Positions 26,790 through 36,596 of a DNA stretch of 64,000 nucleotides are shown one piece after another (the first letter of the stretch is position 1; each line of letters begins with the position of its first letter). The notes under the pieces were generated by a model, which was given only the letters and a program-made list of their open reading frames with translations, had not been told where the DNA came from and did not search any database. This DNA comes from Chimaeribacter californicus (GTDB lineage: Bacteria; Pseudomonadota; Gammaproteobacteria; Enterobacterales; Enterobacteriaceae), in NCBI RefSeq assembly GCF_002858675.1, contig NZ_PJZF01000006.1:144176-208175 (forward strand). Direction: 5' to 3'. The position numbers were made by a program, and so were the translations under genes.

Positions 26790-29700
26790 TTATTTCCTGT
26801 CGAGCAGATAGCGGAAATAGAGTTCCGCCCTGCTTTCATTGTAGTCACCAAAGGTGTCGTAACCCACTTTCCCGCCTACGATCATGTTGCGGTTCAGGTG
26901 GTAATTGCCTGCCGCCCCGAGATTCCAGCCGATGCCGTTTTCGCTGCTGCCGCCGTAGTACGCTTCGGTGCCGTAACCGGCCGCCACCAGCGACTCAAGC
27001 TGCGACTGGAGCGCCGGGTCATCCGGGAAGTAGGCGCTTTTGTCTTTCGAGTAGGACTGGTAACCCACGGACGCATTCAGCTTCAGGTCCCAGTCATCCA
27101 TTTTCTGCGTGTACTCTACCGGGAAGGCGACGCTGACATAGTTCTGCGGGCTGAAATAGCCGCCCTGGCCATAGCTGAAGTAGCTGAGGTTTTTCGAGAA
27201 ATCCATATAGCCGACGTTAACGCCGGTTTTCAGCTCGCGATCGTCAAGGCGGTAAGGGCGCACATACAGCCCGGCGTTGGTCTCAATGCTCTGGTTCGAG
27301 GCGACGTGGTTACCGAGGTAGCTGTAATAGCCCACCCCGGCGTAGAACCCGGCGTCGCCGTTGTCATAGGAGAGGTTGAGGCTGCCGCCGTTTTTGGTGA
27401 CTTGCCCCCACTTTTTGCCGCTGTAGGTGTCTTCGGTGCCGACGTAAGAGAGCAGGCTGTCCGTGACGGCGCGGCGTTCCGCGGTCATGGTCAGCGTGGT
27501 GAAGTCGCCAAGCTTCGGCGACCACTGCACGCCGCCCACCAGCGAGTTGAGATCCTGCCCCAGCGGGGTGGAGCCGATGTCCGCTTTATAGTGATCGCCG
27601 CTCACCGCCAGCGCCAGTTCCACGCCGGAGGCGTTCTGGTTGCCCGATGCCGGCGCGCTGTAGGTGGTGGGGTCAGCACCGGTAATGGTGGTGTAAGCGG
27701 CACACTGCGCGGAGGTGGCATTGGTGCCGCAGTTGGCGATGTAGCCGGCAGCGGCGGCCGTTTGCAGTTTCGCCAGCGAGCTGTAGCTGGCGATGTCCAG
27801 CCCGGCCGCCGTGGCCGCTGCCGCGACGGTCTCTTTCGCCGATTGCGCCTGCGCCAGCGCGCCCTGGCCGAAGCGGGCGTTGCCGGTAGCACTGCTGCTG
27901 CCGGCGCTGAGCGACACCGGCGTGGCGGTGAAGCTGACGCGCGCGCTGTCAAACGGCTCGGCCGAGAAGGTCATCGGCGCTTTTGCCTCGGTCAGTTGGC
28001 TGAGGCCGCTTTCGCCATCACGCCCACGGATCGAGAGGCCGCCCTGTGCCCAGGTGGCGTGCTGTTCCTGCAAATCGTCCAGCATCGCATCGACCTGTTT
28101 CAGCGTCGCGGACTGGCGCGCCAACAGCGGAGACACCGGTGCGCCGGGGATCTGGCCGCCGTTGAGGGTGGCGTCAGATTGCTGCCACGGCAACACGCTG
28201 CCGTAGGCGGAGGCGGTGGTTGGGCGGTTGCCGCGGGTGGTGCGGTTGATAAACGGGTTATCGGCCAGCGCCAGCCCGGCAATGGACGGCGACCCACTGC
28301 CGTCTGCGCCCGCAAGGCCAATCATTTTGCCCTTGGCCGAGCGCAACAGGGCAAGGGCCTGATCGTGATCGCCTTGTGCCTCGGCCACCCGTGCCGCCTG
28401 CAACAAGCGCTGCGGCGTGCGCGGGCCGGTGAAGCCGCCCATTAACTGACGCGCCCGCGGAATGTCGTTTTCGGCCAGCGCCACGTCAACCGCGCCTGCG
28501 CGGGCGTCCTGCGTGGGGGTGTCGCGGGTCAGCAGGTAGTCATAGACCTGGCCGGCCTCTTTATTCATGTTGCCGGACTGGTAGAGGCGCGCCATCGCCA
28601 GCATCAGGTCGCGGTTCTGCGGGTCATTTTGCAGTGCGACAATCAGCTTGTCGTAAGCGGCGGCATTCTGCCCCTGCTCACGCAGCTGATCCGCCTCGTT
28701 GATCACAAAGCCGGTACGTAACGCACTGATTTGTTGTGGGGAGCTGCCGGCCTGAATCGCCGGGTTGCTGAGCCAGGCATCCGCCTCGCTGCTCAGCCCG
28801 GCGGCGTTCAGCACGCTAATCTGGTCGGCGTAATCCCCGGCATTGCCTTTCACGCCCTGCTGCATACTCTGGTGCACCAGCGCCACTGCGCCGTGAGTGT
28901 CTCCGGCGGAAAGCAGCCCTTTCGCCAGCGCGCCGCTGTCGGCCGGGCTGGCGGGCGGCGTTTGTGCCAGCGCATGCAGGGTGTTGGCAGCGGCGGTGAC
29001 GTTGCCGCTTTGCAGGTAGGCATTGGCGGCGGCCATCTGCCGGTTGAAATTCGCCCGCCCGGCCAGCTCGCGCATCGCCGCCGTGCGGCTGCGCGCCGGA
29101 ATACGCGCCAGTAAGGTGTCGGTTTGCGGCCAGTTGCCGTTCTCCGAGGCAAACAGCGCGGCGGCGTAAGTGGCGCTGGCCGGGGCGTTGGGTTCAGCGG
29201 CCGGGGCCATCAGCGCCTGGGCCTGCGCGCTGTCACCCAGTTTGGTCAGGATGCGCGCCTTGTCGAGCGTTACCCAGACGTTGTCCGGCTGCTTCTCCTG
29301 CGCCTGTTGCAGCAGCAGCAGGGCGCGTTGCGGGTTATTGGCCTGCACCGCCTCCGCTGCCTCACGGCGCAGCGGATCCACGTTCACCCCGGCCGGTTGC
29401 GCCCGGGGCCGCAGCGCCGCTGGCAGGGTTTGCAGCACCGCGTCGGCCCCGGCGGTGTCGCCCTGCTGGCGCAGCACATAATAAAGCCCGGTTTTGGCGT
29501 CATTGTCCTCGCTGTTGCGCGTCAGTAGCGCGCGGTAGAGTTGCGCGGCCCCCGGCAGATCGCCGGTGCGGCGCAGCAGGTCAGCCCGGAACAGGGCCGC
29601 CGCCGTGCCTTTGTCACCGGCTTCGGCGGTCAGTGGCGCGGAGAGGGCAAGCGCCCGGTCCGTATCACCGGCGGTCACGGCTTTCTTGGCCTCGGCCAGC

Positions 29701-30761
29701 GCGGCATAGAAGTGGGCATCCTGCGCCTGGGTGCGCCACTTCTCGCCCTCCGGCCCGCCCTGTTGGGCGGCGCGGCTCAGGTACTCCTCCGCTTTGGCAA
29801 AGTTGCCGTTGCGCTGGGCGATGTAACCCAGCCCGGCCAGCGCGTCGGCGTCGTCCGGGTTGGTAGCCAGCACGGAGGCAAATTTAGCCTGCGCATCCCC
29901 GGTATTGCCGCTGTTGAGGGCGGTAAAGCCTTCGCCTTTGGCCGCTCCGCCGACATTTTTCTGGAAGTAGGCCATCACGCCGCTGTCGTTCGGGTGCTGC
30001 TGCTGATAGGCCTCATAGAGCGGCCGATCCTCCGGCTGCGGGGTGAGCCACAACAGCGCCTGACGCTGGGCAGCGGCGGCATCGGTGCTTTTCTCCGACA
30101 AACCGGCCAGCAAACTGATGCCGTCGCGGCGTGTGGCGGCCTGGTAGGTCATCGCTTTACCCAGCGCCAGCCGCGCCGCGCTGTCTGTTGGCCGGGCATT
30201 GACCCGCGCCTTCAGGCCGTCGATGGCCTGCGGCAGCAGCGTCTGGTCACCGGCCATCGTCAGGTAATATTCGTCGGCCAGGCTCTCCGGCGGCGTGCTG
30301 CCGCTGAACAGCGTGCGGTAGGCCTCGAGCGCCTGGCCCACGGCACCGCGGGCGGCCAGCTGGCGTGCGGTGGCGAGCTGCGTCGGCGGGATCGCCTGCA
30401 CCGCGCTGGCGTTGTCGAGCGCGTTTAAACGCGGGTCGCCCGGCGAGGCCGCGCTGAGTTTCTGCCGCCACTGCGCAGCAGCGGCTTTGTCACCGCCCTG
30501 CATCGCGTACAGCGACATCAGGTAGAGCGCCTCCGGGTTGTTGGCCTCCACCATCAGCACCTTTTGCAGCGCGTCTTTCGCCAGCTCGTCGTGCGCTTTC
30601 TCATGCCAGTAAGCCGCCTGGTCAAACAGCGCTTTCAGCGCCGGGTTGCTCTCTGCGGCCGTGGCGGGCAGCACTGCCAGCCCGGCGGCCCACAGGGCGA
30701 GGCGAAGGCGCGACGGGGTCAGAAAGGGCAAAGGGCGTACCCTCGGGTTACTCGTTTTCAT
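26790..30761 (-). CDS. bcsC: cellulose synthase outer-membrane export subunit BcsC
   Basis: This protein exports the glucan across the outer membrane. The chosen ATG at 30761 (MKTSNPRV) overlaps the end of bcsB by 14 nt and gives 1323 residues; the frame is open 18 codons further but without a signal. A signal peptide (LRLALWAAGLAVLPATAAES) is followed by about 700 residues of TPR repeats, e.g. DADALAGLGYIAQRNGNFAKAEEYLSR. These line the periplasmic scaffold. The last roughly 350 residues form the BcsC beta-barrel (WSPKLGDFTTLTMTAERRAV and, at the end, YNESRAELYFRYLLDRK). The protein is somewhat longer than E. coli BcsC (about 1157), with a low-complexity Ala/Gln/Ser linker before the barrel. 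Confidence 0.95.
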   Translation of the reverse strand: MKTSNPRVRPLPFLTPSRLRLALWAAGLAVLPATAAESNPALKALFDQAAYWHEKAHDELAKDALQKVLMVEANNPEALYLMSLYAMQGGDKAAAAQWRQKLSAASPGDPRLNALDNASAVQAIPPTQLATARQLAARGAVGQALEAYRTLFSGSTPPESLADEYYLTMAGDQTLLPQAIDGLKARVNARPTDSAARLALGKAMTYQAATRRDGISLLAGLSEKSTDAAAAQRQALLWLTPQPEDRPLYEAYQQQHPNDSGVMAYFQKNVGGAAKGEGFTALNSGNTGDAQAKFASVLATNPDDADALAGLGYIAQRNGNFAKAEEYLSRAAQQGGPEGEKWRTQAQDAHFYAALAEAKKAVTAGDTDRALALSAPLTAEAGDKGTAAALFRADLLRRTGDLPGAAQLYRALLTRNSEDNDAKTGLYYVLRQQGDTAGADAVLQTLPAALRPRAQPAGVNVDPLRREAAEAVQANNPQRALLLLQQAQEKQPDNVWVTLDKARILTKLGDSAQAQALMAPAAEPNAPASATYAAALFASENGNWPQTDTLLARIPARSRTAAMRELAGRANFNRQMAAANAYLQSGNVTAAANTLHALAQTPPASPADSGALAKGLLSAGDTHGAVALVHQSMQQGVKGNAGDYADQISVLNAAGLSSEADAWLSNPAIQAGSSPQQISALRTGFVINEADQLREQGQNAAAYDKLIVALQNDPQNRDLMLAMARLYQSGNMNKEAGQVYDYLLTRDTPTQDARAGAVDVALAENDIPRARQLMGGFTGPRTPQRLLQAARVAEAQGDHDQALALLRSAKGKMIGLAGADGSGSPSIAGLALADNPFINRTTRGNRPTTASAYGSVLPWQQSDATLNGGQIPGAPVSPLLARQSATLKQVDAMLDDLQEQHATWAQGGLSIRGRDGESGLSQLTEAKAPMTFSAEPFDSARVSFTATPVSLSAGSSSATGNARFGQGALAQAQSAKETVAAAATAAGLDIASYSSLAKLQTAAAAGYIANCGTNATSAQCAAYTTITGADPTTYSAPASGNQNASGVELALAVSGDHYKADIGSTPLGQDLNSLVGGVQWSPKLGDFTTLTMTAERRAVTDSLLSYVGTEDTYSGKKWGQVTKNGGSLNLSYDNGDAGFYAGVGYYSYLGNHVASNQSIETNAGLYVRPYRLDDRELKTGVNVGYMDFSKNLSYFSYGQGGYFSPQNYVSVAFPVEYTQKMDDWDLKLNASVGYQSYSKDKSAYFPDDPALQSQLESLVAAGYGTEAYYGGSSENGIGWNLGAAGNYHLNRNMIVGGKVGYDTFGDYNESRAELYFRYLLDRK

Positions 30762-33123
30762 CAGGGAAGTCCTTGCCGGCGGAGCCGCGATGCGGGGCCA
30801 GACGCTGTGCCGCATGGCGGGCCAGCAATAGATAAAGACTCAAACCGATCGCCGCAGCGAACAGCAATGTCACCAGCGACAGCACCACAATGTGCTGGCT
30901 GGCGTACCAGACAATCATCAGGTACCACGGCAGCTGGCCGACCGGGAACTGCGGGCCGACGCGGAAACTGCGCACGCCGTTCTCATCGGTAATCACCGCC
31001 AGATCGCCGCGCACTCCGGCGTTGATCGCCGCGGTGTTCAGGTCCTGGTTAATCTTCAGCAGTTCGTGGTCATCGGTGGCGGTCGCCAGCACCACCACGC
31101 GGTTTTTCGCCCAGGCAGACGGGAAGCTGACGAAGCCGCGCCACGCCTCGGTGGAGGAGAGATAGCGATCGGCCTCGACCGGCGTGCGGAACCAGTCGCC
31201 GGTGGCCCAGGCTTTCAGGCGCGTTGGCATGTCCGGCGTGCGTACCGTCAGCGTGTCGTTTTCCGGCTGGAACGGCGTGCCGTCCAGCAGGCGCTCTGTA
31301 AACGCCTTGTCATGCAGCGAAGCGACCGCCAGCACGTCCCGGTTTGTAGCGTCACCCGGCACGCCGAACGCCACCTGCACCTGCGCCACCGGCACGCCGG
31401 TGGCATTGCCGGCCCGGCCCATCAGGCCCAGCAGGGTGTGCAGCTCCGCTGCGCCCGGTCTGGCGGGCAGCAGCAGCAGCGTCTGCGAAAAGTCCGCCAG
31501 CCGTGAGAACGGGAAGGAGGCACCGACGTAGTAAGAGAGGTTCGGCAACTGCGAGAAGTGGTGGGTGTGCGTCAGGTCAATCGTCGAGTCGTCGTCGATC
31601 CGGCTCTTGATGTTGTTGCTGGTCAGGAGGTTGCAGGGCGCATCCTTTTTCGGCGCAATGGCGTAATAGAACGTCAGCTGGTTGTCGCCGTAGATCAGGT
31701 AAGGTGCCAGCCGCAGCGTGGTGTTCTCCTGCCGGGTGTCGCCGCCGAGGGTGCGCCAGGCGCTCTCCACCAGCCCGTTTTTATTGACCGTGAGGTTGCG
31801 CAGGAAGGTGCCGTTGATCGAGACATTCAGCTGCGATTTATCCTCATCAATCCAGTTTTCCGTCGGGAAACGGTAGCCGAGGTGCACCGGGATGGTGTCA
31901 CCGTCCCACATAAAGAGATCCGGCGCGGCGCGGAACGCCACATGGATGCTGTCATGGTAGATGCCGTTGGTGGTCAGGGCATCCGGGCCGGTGACCAGGC
32001 TTTTCAGCGACACCGGCGCGCGGGTATTGATCCAGCGCGGCGCGTCATAGGGCTGGCGCGTCGGGATGGCGTGCGGCACCACCGCCAGCGTGCCCCGGCC
32101 GGTAGGCAGCGGCGCGCTCACCAGCCGCCACGCCGCCTGGCGCAGCTGCTGTTCGTTATTGCCCAGCACCAGCAGCAGCTTATAAACCGGGTTGAGCGGG
32201 TTGTCGATCACCTGAAGCATCGGGCCGGTGGCGGCGGGCAGTGTCAGCGTGCCGATGCGGTCGCCCGGTTTACCGAACACAATGCCGTTCTGTTCCGGCA
32301 GGCTGTCGAGCGCCACCGGGAAATCGATGCCGCGATAATCGGAGCGCATCCCGAGGTAGGAGGCGACGGTGGCCGCGGCGCTGACCTCAGCGGGTTGCAG
32401 CGACGCCGGGAACACCATAGTGACCTGGGACGCCGTCATCTGGAGCGGATCAAAGAACGGACGCGGGAAGTGGCCGAGGTCGCGGCCGATGTTCAGCCGC
32501 TGCCCCTCCAGTTGCAGCCGGGTTGTCGGCAGCACCGTGACCCAGTATTCATCTGACTGGTCGCGATCGCACTGCATGGCGTTGCTGTCCTGCACCTGGA
32601 AACTCAGGTTGTTGCTGGAGACCACCATCGCCGCCGGAATATCAACCTCATATTCATTGTTGCCGCTGCCGTCGCCGGTCAGCGGCAGCGCACCGAGCGG
32701 CTGGCCGTTAAGCATCAGTTGCAGGCTGGTGTCACGCGCCAGCAGGGCAGGGGAGACTTTGAGCGCCAGCGTCAGGCGGGCGTTGGTCATCACCTGGTCG
32801 CCCGGCAGGGTGAAGATGATGCCGGAATGCAGCTGGCCGCCGCTCAGGGTCAGGCCGTTCTGCTGGCCCATCTCCGCCAGCGTCAGGCGGGTGGACACGC
32901 CCTGCGCCAGGGCGGTGTCCGGCACAGCGGCGGGCGGCACCGCCATGTCCGGGGCAGGCGGTGCGGCGTCCGGTTGCGGGGCGTTGTCCGTGGGGCGCGG
33001 CAGCGTGGAGAGATCCAGCGCGGCCGGTTCCGCCTGGCCGACAGCCAGCGGCAGCAGGGCGAGGCCGGTCGCCAGCCACGGGCGGGGGCGGCGCAACGCC
33101 GCGAAAAGTCGCATCGGGTTCAT
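30748..33123 (-). CDS. bcsB: cellulose synthase regulatory/periplasmic subunit BcsB
   Basis: This periplasmic partner of BcsA guides the emerging glucan chain and is required for activity. It has 791 residues. The N-terminal signal (WLATGLALLPLAVGQA) is followed by a Pro/Ala-rich linker and the paired carbohydrate-binding and flavodoxin-like domains of BcsB (e.g. LTLSGGQLHSGIIFTLPGDQ, FPRPFFDPLQMTASQVTMVF). One C-terminal membrane helix (IVVLSLVTLLFAAAIGLSLYLL) anchors it beside BcsA. The ATG overlaps the bcsA stop (TGATG), so translation is coupled. Confidence 0.95.
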   Translation of the reverse strand: MNPMRLFAALRRPRPWLATGLALLPLAVGQAEPAALDLSTLPRPTDNAPQPDAAPPAPDMAVPPAAVPDTALAQGVSTRLTLAEMGQQNGLTLSGGQLHSGIIFTLPGDQVMTNARLTLALKVSPALLARDTSLQLMLNGQPLGALPLTGDGSGNNEYEVDIPAAMVVSSNNLSFQVQDSNAMQCDRDQSDEYWVTVLPTTRLQLEGQRLNIGRDLGHFPRPFFDPLQMTASQVTMVFPASLQPAEVSAAATVASYLGMRSDYRGIDFPVALDSLPEQNGIVFGKPGDRIGTLTLPAATGPMLQVIDNPLNPVYKLLLVLGNNEQQLRQAAWRLVSAPLPTGRGTLAVVPHAIPTRQPYDAPRWINTRAPVSLKSLVTGPDALTTNGIYHDSIHVAFRAAPDLFMWDGDTIPVHLGYRFPTENWIDEDKSQLNVSINGTFLRNLTVNKNGLVESAWRTLGGDTRQENTTLRLAPYLIYGDNQLTFYYAIAPKKDAPCNLLTSNNIKSRIDDDSTIDLTHTHHFSQLPNLSYYVGASFPFSRLADFSQTLLLLPARPGAAELHTLLGLMGRAGNATGVPVAQVQVAFGVPGDATNRDVLAVASLHDKAFTERLLDGTPFQPENDTLTVRTPDMPTRLKAWATGDWFRTPVEADRYLSSTEAWRGFVSFPSAWAKNRVVVLATATDDHELLKINQDLNTAAINAGVRGDLAVITDENGVRSFRVGPQFPVGQLPWYLMIVWYASQHIVVLSLVTLLFAAAIGLSLYLLLARHAAQRLAPHRGSAGKDFPDENE

Positions 33124-35219
33124 CAGGCGGCCTCACCCTTATTGAGTTTTGCGCTGCGGCGGCGTGCCTTGCGCTCTTTCCAGGTGTGGTAGAAGAGTTC
33201 AAACACACAACGCACGATGCCCATCAGCGAATGCAGCGGGCGATCTTTCGGATGCGGCGGCTCAATCCAGGCGTCGGCACGCGCCAGCACCACCCGCACC
33301 AGCTCGCGGCGGCGGGAGAGCGGCATCTCACCGAATTGCAGGCGGATGACGTCATCACTGGCGTCGATCAGGCTCACCGGGATGCAGACCGCGCCCGATT
33401 GCAGCAGGATTTCCACCTCTTCAATCACATCATGCTGGTAGCGGTCGTCCGGCGTGACCAGCTTGACCCCGCCCATCGACATATCCACCGTGGTGGTACG
33501 CACCGAGATGCCGCTGGCGTAATGCACAATTGCCGGCAGCGCCACATCGATACGGATGGTTTTGCGCACCTGGCGCGTCTCTTTGGCCACGGCAATCGCC
33601 GCCAGCAGGATCAGCACGCTGAAGCAGCCCCAGCCGATGTTGAGCGCCATCACTTTCGGGTCTACGCCGAAGTAGTTGTGCGCCACGGCACGGACGATAC
33701 CCGCCACAATCCCGGCCAGCATCATCACCACCACAATGACGTGCGGTTTCACGATGTTGAAATCAAAGAAGCCGTTGTCGAGCAGGCCGCCCTTGTCAGT
33801 GACGTTGAACTTGCCGTGTTTCGGGGAGATAAGCGTCAGCAGCGTCGGGATCACCAGGTGGAACGCCATCACCGTCTCATAGATTTCACCCCAGAAGGCG
33901 TAACGGTAGCGGCCGTTCATCCGTGAGTTGATGTACACCGACATCAGCAGGTGCGGCAGCATGTAGGCGAAAATCATTGAGGCTGAGGAGGCGATAATGT
34001 TCTGGTTAAACAGCAGGTAGGCCATCGGCGCGGTGAGGAAGATCACCCGCGGCAGGCCGTACTGGAAGTGCAGCATGGCATTGAGGTAGCAAAGGCGTTG
34101 CGGCCAGCTCAGCCCGCGGCCGAACAGCGGGTTATCAACGCGGAAAATCTGCGTCATGCCGCGCGCCCAGCGGGTACGCTGGATCACATGCAGGCCGAGG
34201 CGCTCCGTCGCCAGCCCGGCGGCCAGCGGCAGCGCCAGGAACGCGGAGTTCCAGCCCAGTCGCTGCATTTTCAGCGCCGTATGCGCATCTTCGGTGACGG
34301 TTTCCACCGCGAAGCCGCCAATCTCTTCCAGCGCCACCCGGCGGATCACCGCGCAGGAGCCGCAGAAGAAGGTGGCGTTCCAGTTGTCGTTGCCCTGCTG
34401 AACCGGGCCGTAGAACAGCGCGCCCTCGTTCGGGATATGGCGCGCCGCCGACAGATTGCGCTCAAACGGATCGGGCGAGTAGAAGTAGTGCGGCGTCTGC
34501 AGCAGCGCCAGCCGCTCCTCTTTCAGGAAGCTGCCGACGGTGGCTTGCAGGAAAGCGCGGGTCGCCACGTGGTCGCAGTCAAAGATACAGATCAGCTCGC
34601 CTTTGGTCAGCGTCAGGGCGTGGTTCAGGTTCCCGGCTTTGGCGTGGCGGTTGTCGTTGCGGGTGATGTAGCCGACGCCCGCGTCGGCGGCGAACACCGC
34701 GAACTCGTCACGTTTGCCGTCATCCAGCACGTAGATTTTCAGCTTATCTTTCGGGTAGTCGATGCATTGCGCCGCCAGCACCGTGTCACGCACCACGTCG
34801 AGGCTTTCGTTATAGCTCGGCACATAGATGTCCACCGTCGGCCACAGGCTCATGTCATCCGGCAGCGGTTCGATGGTGCGTTTCAGCGGCCAGGTGGTTT
34901 GCAGGTAGCCGAGCAGCAGGATCACCCAGACATACAGCTCCGCCGCAAACAGGCCGATGCCGAGCACCGCCTCGATGGTGGAGTTAAAGTGCAGCGTCTC
35001 GGTGGCGCGCCAGTAAATGTAGCGGGTGGACATCAGGATCGACATCACCACCATGATCACACTGACTTTTTTGCTTTTGTTCAGGCCGAGCAGGAACAGC
35101 ATGCCGATGCCGAGCAGGCCGAAAATGTACTGCTTTTCGCTGTCGAGCGGCGTGACGATGACCAGCAGGGCCACCGGCAGCAGCAGGAGCAGCAGCAGGG
35201 AAAACAGGAGTTTGTTCAT
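33123..35219 (-). CDS. bcsA: cellulose synthase catalytic subunit BcsA
   Basis: This inner-membrane processive glycosyltransferase makes cellulose from UDP-glucose. The start at 35219 (MNKLLFSLLLL) gives 698 residues; the frame is open for 85 more codons, but these overlap bcsQ. Four N-terminal helices precede the GT-A domain, with DDG (166-168), DCD (214-216), TED (309-311) and QRTRW (347-351). More helices follow, then a C-terminal PilZ domain with RKTIR (552-556) and DMSMGG (579-584), the c-di-GMP site that relieves autoinhibition. It is shorter than E. coli BcsA (872) because the long N-terminal cytoplasmic extension is missing, as in other type I enzymes. No clear Shine-Dalgarno precedes the ATG. 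Confidence 0.96.
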   Translation of the reverse strand: MNKLLFSLLLLLLLPVALLVIVTPLDSEKQYIFGLLGIGMLFLLGLNKSKKVSVIMVVMSILMSTRYIYWRATETLHFNSTIEAVLGIGLFAAELYVWVILLLGYLQTTWPLKRTIEPLPDDMSLWPTVDIYVPSYNESLDVVRDTVLAAQCIDYPKDKLKIYVLDDGKRDEFAVFAADAGVGYITRNDNRHAKAGNLNHALTLTKGELICIFDCDHVATRAFLQATVGSFLKEERLALLQTPHYFYSPDPFERNLSAARHIPNEGALFYGPVQQGNDNWNATFFCGSCAVIRRVALEEIGGFAVETVTEDAHTALKMQRLGWNSAFLALPLAAGLATERLGLHVIQRTRWARGMTQIFRVDNPLFGRGLSWPQRLCYLNAMLHFQYGLPRVIFLTAPMAYLLFNQNIIASSASMIFAYMLPHLLMSVYINSRMNGRYRYAFWGEIYETVMAFHLVIPTLLTLISPKHGKFNVTDKGGLLDNGFFDFNIVKPHVIVVVMMLAGIVAGIVRAVAHNYFGVDPKVMALNIGWGCFSVLILLAAIAVAKETRQVRKTIRIDVALPAIVHYASGISVRTTTVDMSMGGVKLVTPDDRYQHDVIEEVEILLQSGAVCIPVSLIDASDDVIRLQFGEMPLSRRRELVRVVLARADAWIEPPHPKDRPLHSLMGIVRCVFELFYHTWKERKARRRSAKLNKGEAA

Positions 35220-35238
35220 GACGTCAGGGGGATCGCTG

Positions 35239-36045
35239 TCAGTAAGTGTGGGAAGGGTGAATCGACGCATGGAATTCACCATCGCCAACGTTAATGCCCA
35301 GAATGGCCGCCACTTTTTTGCTGACCAGCTCAATGTCAAAGGCCGCGGCAGAGACCGGGCTGAAATCGATGATCGCCCGCTGGGAGGCGTTGGCTTCCGG
35401 CACACATTCGTCACGGTGGACGGTGCCGAGCAGGCGGTCGCCCAGGCGTTGCTCAAAGAATTGGGTGACGTCACGGCTCAGGGTGCGGCGCATGTCGATC
35501 TGGTTGATGACGTAGTAGTCGCCCTGTTTGTCATTCAGCGCGCTGCCGATCATTTTGTGGTTTTCCATGTGCGGCAGCAGCGACAGGGACGCGGTGTCTG
35601 CCAGCATCACCACCAGGTGCAGATCCGCCAGCGCTTTCACGGCTTTCAGCGCCGCACTCGGGCCGGGCGGGAAGTCCGCCAGGATCACCAGGCCGGGGTA
35701 GTTCAGCACTGACTGTAACCCACGTGCGAGGAAGTGCGGGTCGGCGGTGAGCTGCTGCTCAAACGCGAGGCGCTGGGCTTCTTCTGCCTCGCCATACGGC
35801 AGCACGAAGGTGTTGGAACCAGCCTTGAGGATGAACTGGCTCCAGTCGGACGCCTCCGTCGCCTCCGCCACAAAGCCGCGCCCGTCCGGGACCGGCACGC
35901 CAAAGTGCAGCCGCAGGGCGTTCTGCACATCAAAATCAATCACCAGTACTTTGCTGCCGCTGCGCGCCAGCGCATAGGCCAGGTTGGCGGTCAGGGTGGT
36001 TTTGCCGACGCCCCCTTTGGGCGAACAGACACAGACTAACGGCAT
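35239..36045 (-). CDS. bcsQ: cellulose biosynthesis ParA/MinD-like ATPase BcsQ
   Basis: A 268-residue P-loop ATPase of the MinD/ParA class. The deviant Walker A is SPKGGVGKTT (residues 8-17), followed by VLVIDFDVQNALRLHFG and LVILADFPPGPSAALKAV. BcsQ is essential for cellulose secretion and polar placement in E. coli, working with BcsR and BcsE on the cytoplasmic face of the synthase. Here the ATG overlaps the end of the bcsO gene by 10 nt and bcsA follows after 19 nt. Its partner in this operon is probably the BcsO protein, since bcsE is absent from the window. Confidence 0.93.
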   Translation of the reverse strand: MPLVCVCSPKGGVGKTTLTANLAYALARSGSKVLVIDFDVQNALRLHFGVPVPDGRGFVAEATEASDWSQFILKAGSNTFVLPYGEAEEAQRLAFEQQLTADPHFLARGLQSVLNYPGLVILADFPPGPSAALKAVKALADLHLVVMLADTASLSLLPHMENHKMIGSALNDKQGDYYVINQIDMRRTLSRDVTQFFEQRLGDRLLGTVHRDECVPEANASQRAIIDFSPVSAAAFDIELVSKKVAAILGINVGDGEFHASIHPSHTY

Positions 36046-36506
36046 GAGGAAATCATCTCTAACAGGGGCTGAAGCGGTGTGTCACGGCGGGCATCCGCAG
36101 CCGGTTGGGCCACGGCTTTGGGCCGGAACAACGAGGTGTAACGCGCCGCGCCGGTAGCCGGTGCCGTGACGGCGGGCCCTGCAGGTGAGGCGGCGTGCGG
36201 GGCAGGCGAAACGGCATCCCGGATGGGCGGGGCAGACGGGGCAGCGGCCGGCGGCAGCATCTCTCCCAGGGTACTGAGCAGGCCGTCAGTGGCGAACTCC
36301 CGTTCGGAGACCGGCATCGGCGCGGGTTGCACGGTGCGTTGGTTGCTGCCCAGGGCACCGGGGGCTTCGGCGGTCGCCGATAGTTGCCGCAGGATCGCCC
36401 AGTTCTGTTGCGCACCCTCCTGGCCATTATCGGGAATTTCCTTGTAATCAATCCCTTCCATGTGGGTTTTTTCTTTGAAACGTTTAATATCGTCGTACTT
36501 ATTCAT
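36036..36506 (-). CDS. bcsO: Pro/Ala-rich cellulose biosynthesis protein, BcsO/BcsP type
   Basis: A 156-residue protein that begins the recognisable bcs operon. Residues 1-50 (MNKYDDIKRFKEKTHMEGID, then YKEI...NWAILRQL) resemble the small protein BcsR/YhjR of E. coli, which has an IDY...WPLLAEF pattern. From about residue 50 it is dominated by Pro and Ala and looks disordered, ending with a short helix DTPLQPLLEMISSC. Proline-rich proteins called BcsO or BcsP are known at this place in type I operons. The role is likely to be organisation of the synthase on the cytoplasmic side together with BcsQ; that is inference. The stop overlaps bcsQ. Confidence 0.7.
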   Translation of the reverse strand: MNKYDDIKRFKEKTHMEGIDYKEIPDNGQEGAQQNWAILRQLSATAEAPGALGSNQRTVQPAPMPVSEREFATDGLLSTLGEMLPPAAAPSAPPIRDAVSPAPHAASPAGPAVTAPATGAARYTSLFRPKAVAQPAADARRDTPLQPLLEMISSCR

Positions 36507-36596
36507 CAGGACGGCCTATACGATGGAGTGGGTGCCGGGGATAAAGACGTGGAAAACGCAGTCGATCGTTCCGGCATTCCCTGCAGGAAAGGCTAT

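Noticed and set aside
26247..28445. 732-codon plus-strand frame
   Set aside because: It lies across bcsD and the 3' part of bcsC in the opposite direction and shows only the Arg/Val/Ala bias typical of antisense frames in GC-rich DNA.
35220..35474. 85-codon N-terminal extension of bcsA
   Set aside because: It overlaps the end of bcsQ and is Ser/Arg-rich without similarity to BcsA; MNKLLFS at 35219 starts the first membrane helix.
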